Of a stretch of 38,778 nucleotides of DNA, positions 37,525 to 38,778 are shown one piece after another (position 1 is the first letter of the stretch; the number at the start of each line of letters is the position of its first letter). This DNA comes from Streptomyces ossamyceticus. GTDB lineage: Bacteria > Actinomycetota > Actinomycetes > Streptomycetales > Streptomycetaceae. The DNA lies in assembly GCF_001418475.1 (NCBI RefSeq), contig NZ_LIQX01000264.1, forward strand, positions 1-38,778, given 5' to 3'. The notes below the pieces were generated by a model. The model was given only the letters and a program-made list of their open reading frames with translations. It made no database searches and had not been told where the DNA came from. The position numbers were made by a program, and so were the translations under genes.

Positions 37525-37526
37525 AC
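37510..37526. promoter_or_regulatory. Inverted repeat over the -35 (possible operator)
   Basis: GTTTGA-CTTAC-TCAAAC, 6-bp arms with a 5-bp spacer, covers the -35 hexamer of the transporter promoter. A repressor bound here would block transcription. The regulator is unknown. Confidence 0.4.
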
Positions 37527-37643
37527 CAATCCGATGGTCATTGGGCCGTTCGGCCTCAGAAGTCATCGGTGCGGGGCGGCAGATGCGCTTGGATTCCGGG
37601 GGCGGGGATCGACGGACGGTACTGCCGGACGCGCCGATTACGC

Positions 37644-37657
37644 TCGACGTACGTCGA
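37644..37657. promoter_or_regulatory. Perfect 14-bp palindrome upstream of the aminotransferase
   Basis: TCGACGTACGTCGA reads the same on both strands and lies 54 bp before the aminotransferase start, in the 248-bp divergent region. It fits an operator for a dimeric repressor, but no regulator gene is in the window. Confidence 0.4.
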
Positions 37658-37711
37658 CCCATTCGGCCCACCCTGGACACCATCTACCCCAGTGAGCGAA
37701 GAGAGCACCCT

Positions 37712-38778
37712 GTGACGCACGCGTTTCTGGATCTGGCCCCGTTGACCGCGGCGCGCTTCGCGTCGATCGAGGACCGGGTGGCCCGGCTGCTCTCCACGGA
37801 GCAGGACGTGGTGATCACCCAGGGCGAGGCGCTGCTGCCGCTGGAGGGGGCGATCCGCGGGGCCGCCGGACCCGGGACGACCGCCCTGAACGTGATCACG
37901 GGCCCCTACGGGCAGACCTTCGGCGACTGGCTGCGGGACTGCGGGGCGACCGTCGTCGACCTGGCCGTGCCCTTCCACACGGCGGTCACCGCGGAGCAGA
38001 TCCGGGACGCCTTCGCCGCGCACCCGGCCATCGACTTCGTCTCCCTGGTGCACGCGGAGGCGGCGACCGGCAACACGAACCCCGTCGCCGCGATCGGTGA
38101 GGTCGTCCGTGAGCACGGCGCGCTCTTCTACCTGGACGCGGTGGCCTCCGTCGGCGCCGAGCCGGTACTGCCGGACGCGTGGGGTGTCGACCTGTGCGTC
38201 ATCGGGGCACAGAAGGCGATGGGCGGTCCGGCCGGTGTCTCCGCGATCTCGGTGAGCGAGCGGGCGTGGGCCCGGATGGCCGCGAACCCGCACGCCCCGC
38301 GCCGCTCCTACCTGTCGCTCCTCGACTGGAAGGAGCGCTGGATCGACGGCGGCCGCCGCGCGCTGCTGCACGCCCCGGCCCAGTTGGAGATGCTCGCGCT
38401 GGAGGCGTGCCTGGAGCGCATCGAGTCGGCGGGCCTGGACACGGTGATGGCCCGCCATGCCTCGGCCGCCGCGGCCACCCGGGCGGGGGCACTCGCGCTG
38501 GGCGGCGGTCTGGAGCCGTATGTGTGCGAGGCGCGCGACGCGGCCCCGGTCGCGACGACCCTGCGGGTGCCGGACGGTGTCGACGCGTCCGAGCTGGTCG
38601 CCAAGGCCCTCACCGCGGACCCCGCGCTGCCGCTGGCCGCGGGCGGCGGCGCCCTCGCCCGCGAGATGGTCCGCGTCAACCACTACGGCCCCGACGCGAC
38701 ATGGGGCGCCGTGCACTCCAGCCTCGCGGGCCTCGGTTCGGCGCTGGCGGAGTTCGGGGTACGGGTGGACCTGGATGC
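37712..38778 (+). CDS. Class V PLP-dependent aminotransferase (alanine-glyoxylate/serine-pyruvate type), partial
   Basis: At least 355 residues, open at the right edge of the window. Fold-type I motifs include GPYGQTFGDWL, SLVHAEAATGNTNPV, FYLDAVASVGAEP, the PLP lysine K168 in GAQKAMGGPAGVS, and YLSLLDWKERW. A late segment, NHYGPDATWGAVHSSLAGLG, matches the C-terminal domain, so only a few residues are missing. Such enzymes move the amino group of a small amino acid to an oxo acid such as glyoxylate or pyruvate. The start is GTG at 37712 with a weak GAAGAGAG upstream. A short frame VSEESTL ends in the same GTGA, which may mark an altered start (see findings). Confidence 0.88.
   Translation, partial: MTHAFLDLAPLTAARFASIEDRVARLLSTEQDVVITQGEALLPLEGAIRGAAGPGTTALNVITGPYGQTFGDWLRDCGATVVDLAVPFHTAVTAEQIRDAFAAHPAIDFVSLVHAEAATGNTNPVAAIGEVVREHGALFYLDAVASVGAEPVLPDAWGVDLCVIGAQKAMGGPAGVSAISVSERAWARMAANPHAPRRSYLSLLDWKERWIDGGRRALLHAPAQLEMLALEACLERIESAGLDTVMARHASAAAATRAGALALGGGLEPYVCEARDAAPVATTLRVPDGVDASELVAKALTADPALPLAAGGGALAREMVRVNHYGPDATWGAVHSSLAGLGSALAEFGVRVDLD

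Overview
The window is high-GC DNA with codons ending almost always in G or C, tightly overlapping ATGA/GTGA gene junctions, frequent GTG starts, an 11-nt-repeat PHO box and dispersed intergenic hairpin repeats of a type known from Streptomyces. It reads as the chromosome of a Streptomyces. I see no phage genes, insertion sequences, CRISPR arrays, tRNA or rRNA genes.

Left part (1-10.4 kb): the aspartate-pathway pair ask-asd (minus strand), a divergent OmpR-type two-component system whose regulator carries a Gly/Ser/Thr-rich tail, a small secreted SnoaL-fold protein, an alpha/beta hydrolase, and an M56 (BlaR1-type) membrane peptidase without an adjacent BlaI repressor. At 8534-10870 is the most unusual gene. 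Its first ~165 residues look like the membrane-anchored N-terminus of an alpha/beta hydrolase. The rest is an NB-ARC/STAND ATPase with TPR-like repeats. The two halves meet inside the HGLGG motif that both families share.

Middle (10.9-14.0 kb): a class II aldolase, then a low-affinity phosphate transporter (Pit) with a well-formed PhoP box and a small membrane-protein partner. A 19-bp hairpin terminator separates these from a convergent small membrane protein.

Right-centre (14.3-32.6 kb): a cobalamin riboswitch followed by a cobalamin (B12) operon in two blocks, cobD-cobQ-cobN-(AAA/vWA chelatase)-cobO-cobB-cobI and cobM-cobL-cbiG/cobJ-(small ORF)-cbiX-cobC. The blocks are separated by an antisense ZIP metal transporter and a 126-bp array of degenerate 18-bp repeats. 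These genes build and amidate the corrin ring, insert cobalt, adenosylate it and make the aminopropanol arm. CobH, CobK, CobA and the lower-ligand genes (CobU/S/T) are not in the window. The cluster mixes aerobic-type (CobN) and anaerobic-type (CbiX, CbiG) members.

Right end (32.8-38.8 kb): an amidohydrolase, a PIG-L deacetylase and a polar amino-acid ABC transporter (lipoprotein, permease, ATPase), all on the minus strand, and a divergent class V aminotransferase cut by the window edge. A recurring theme is in-frame tandem repeat expansion in linkers and tails (regulator tail, CobB linker, CbiG-CobJ linker).
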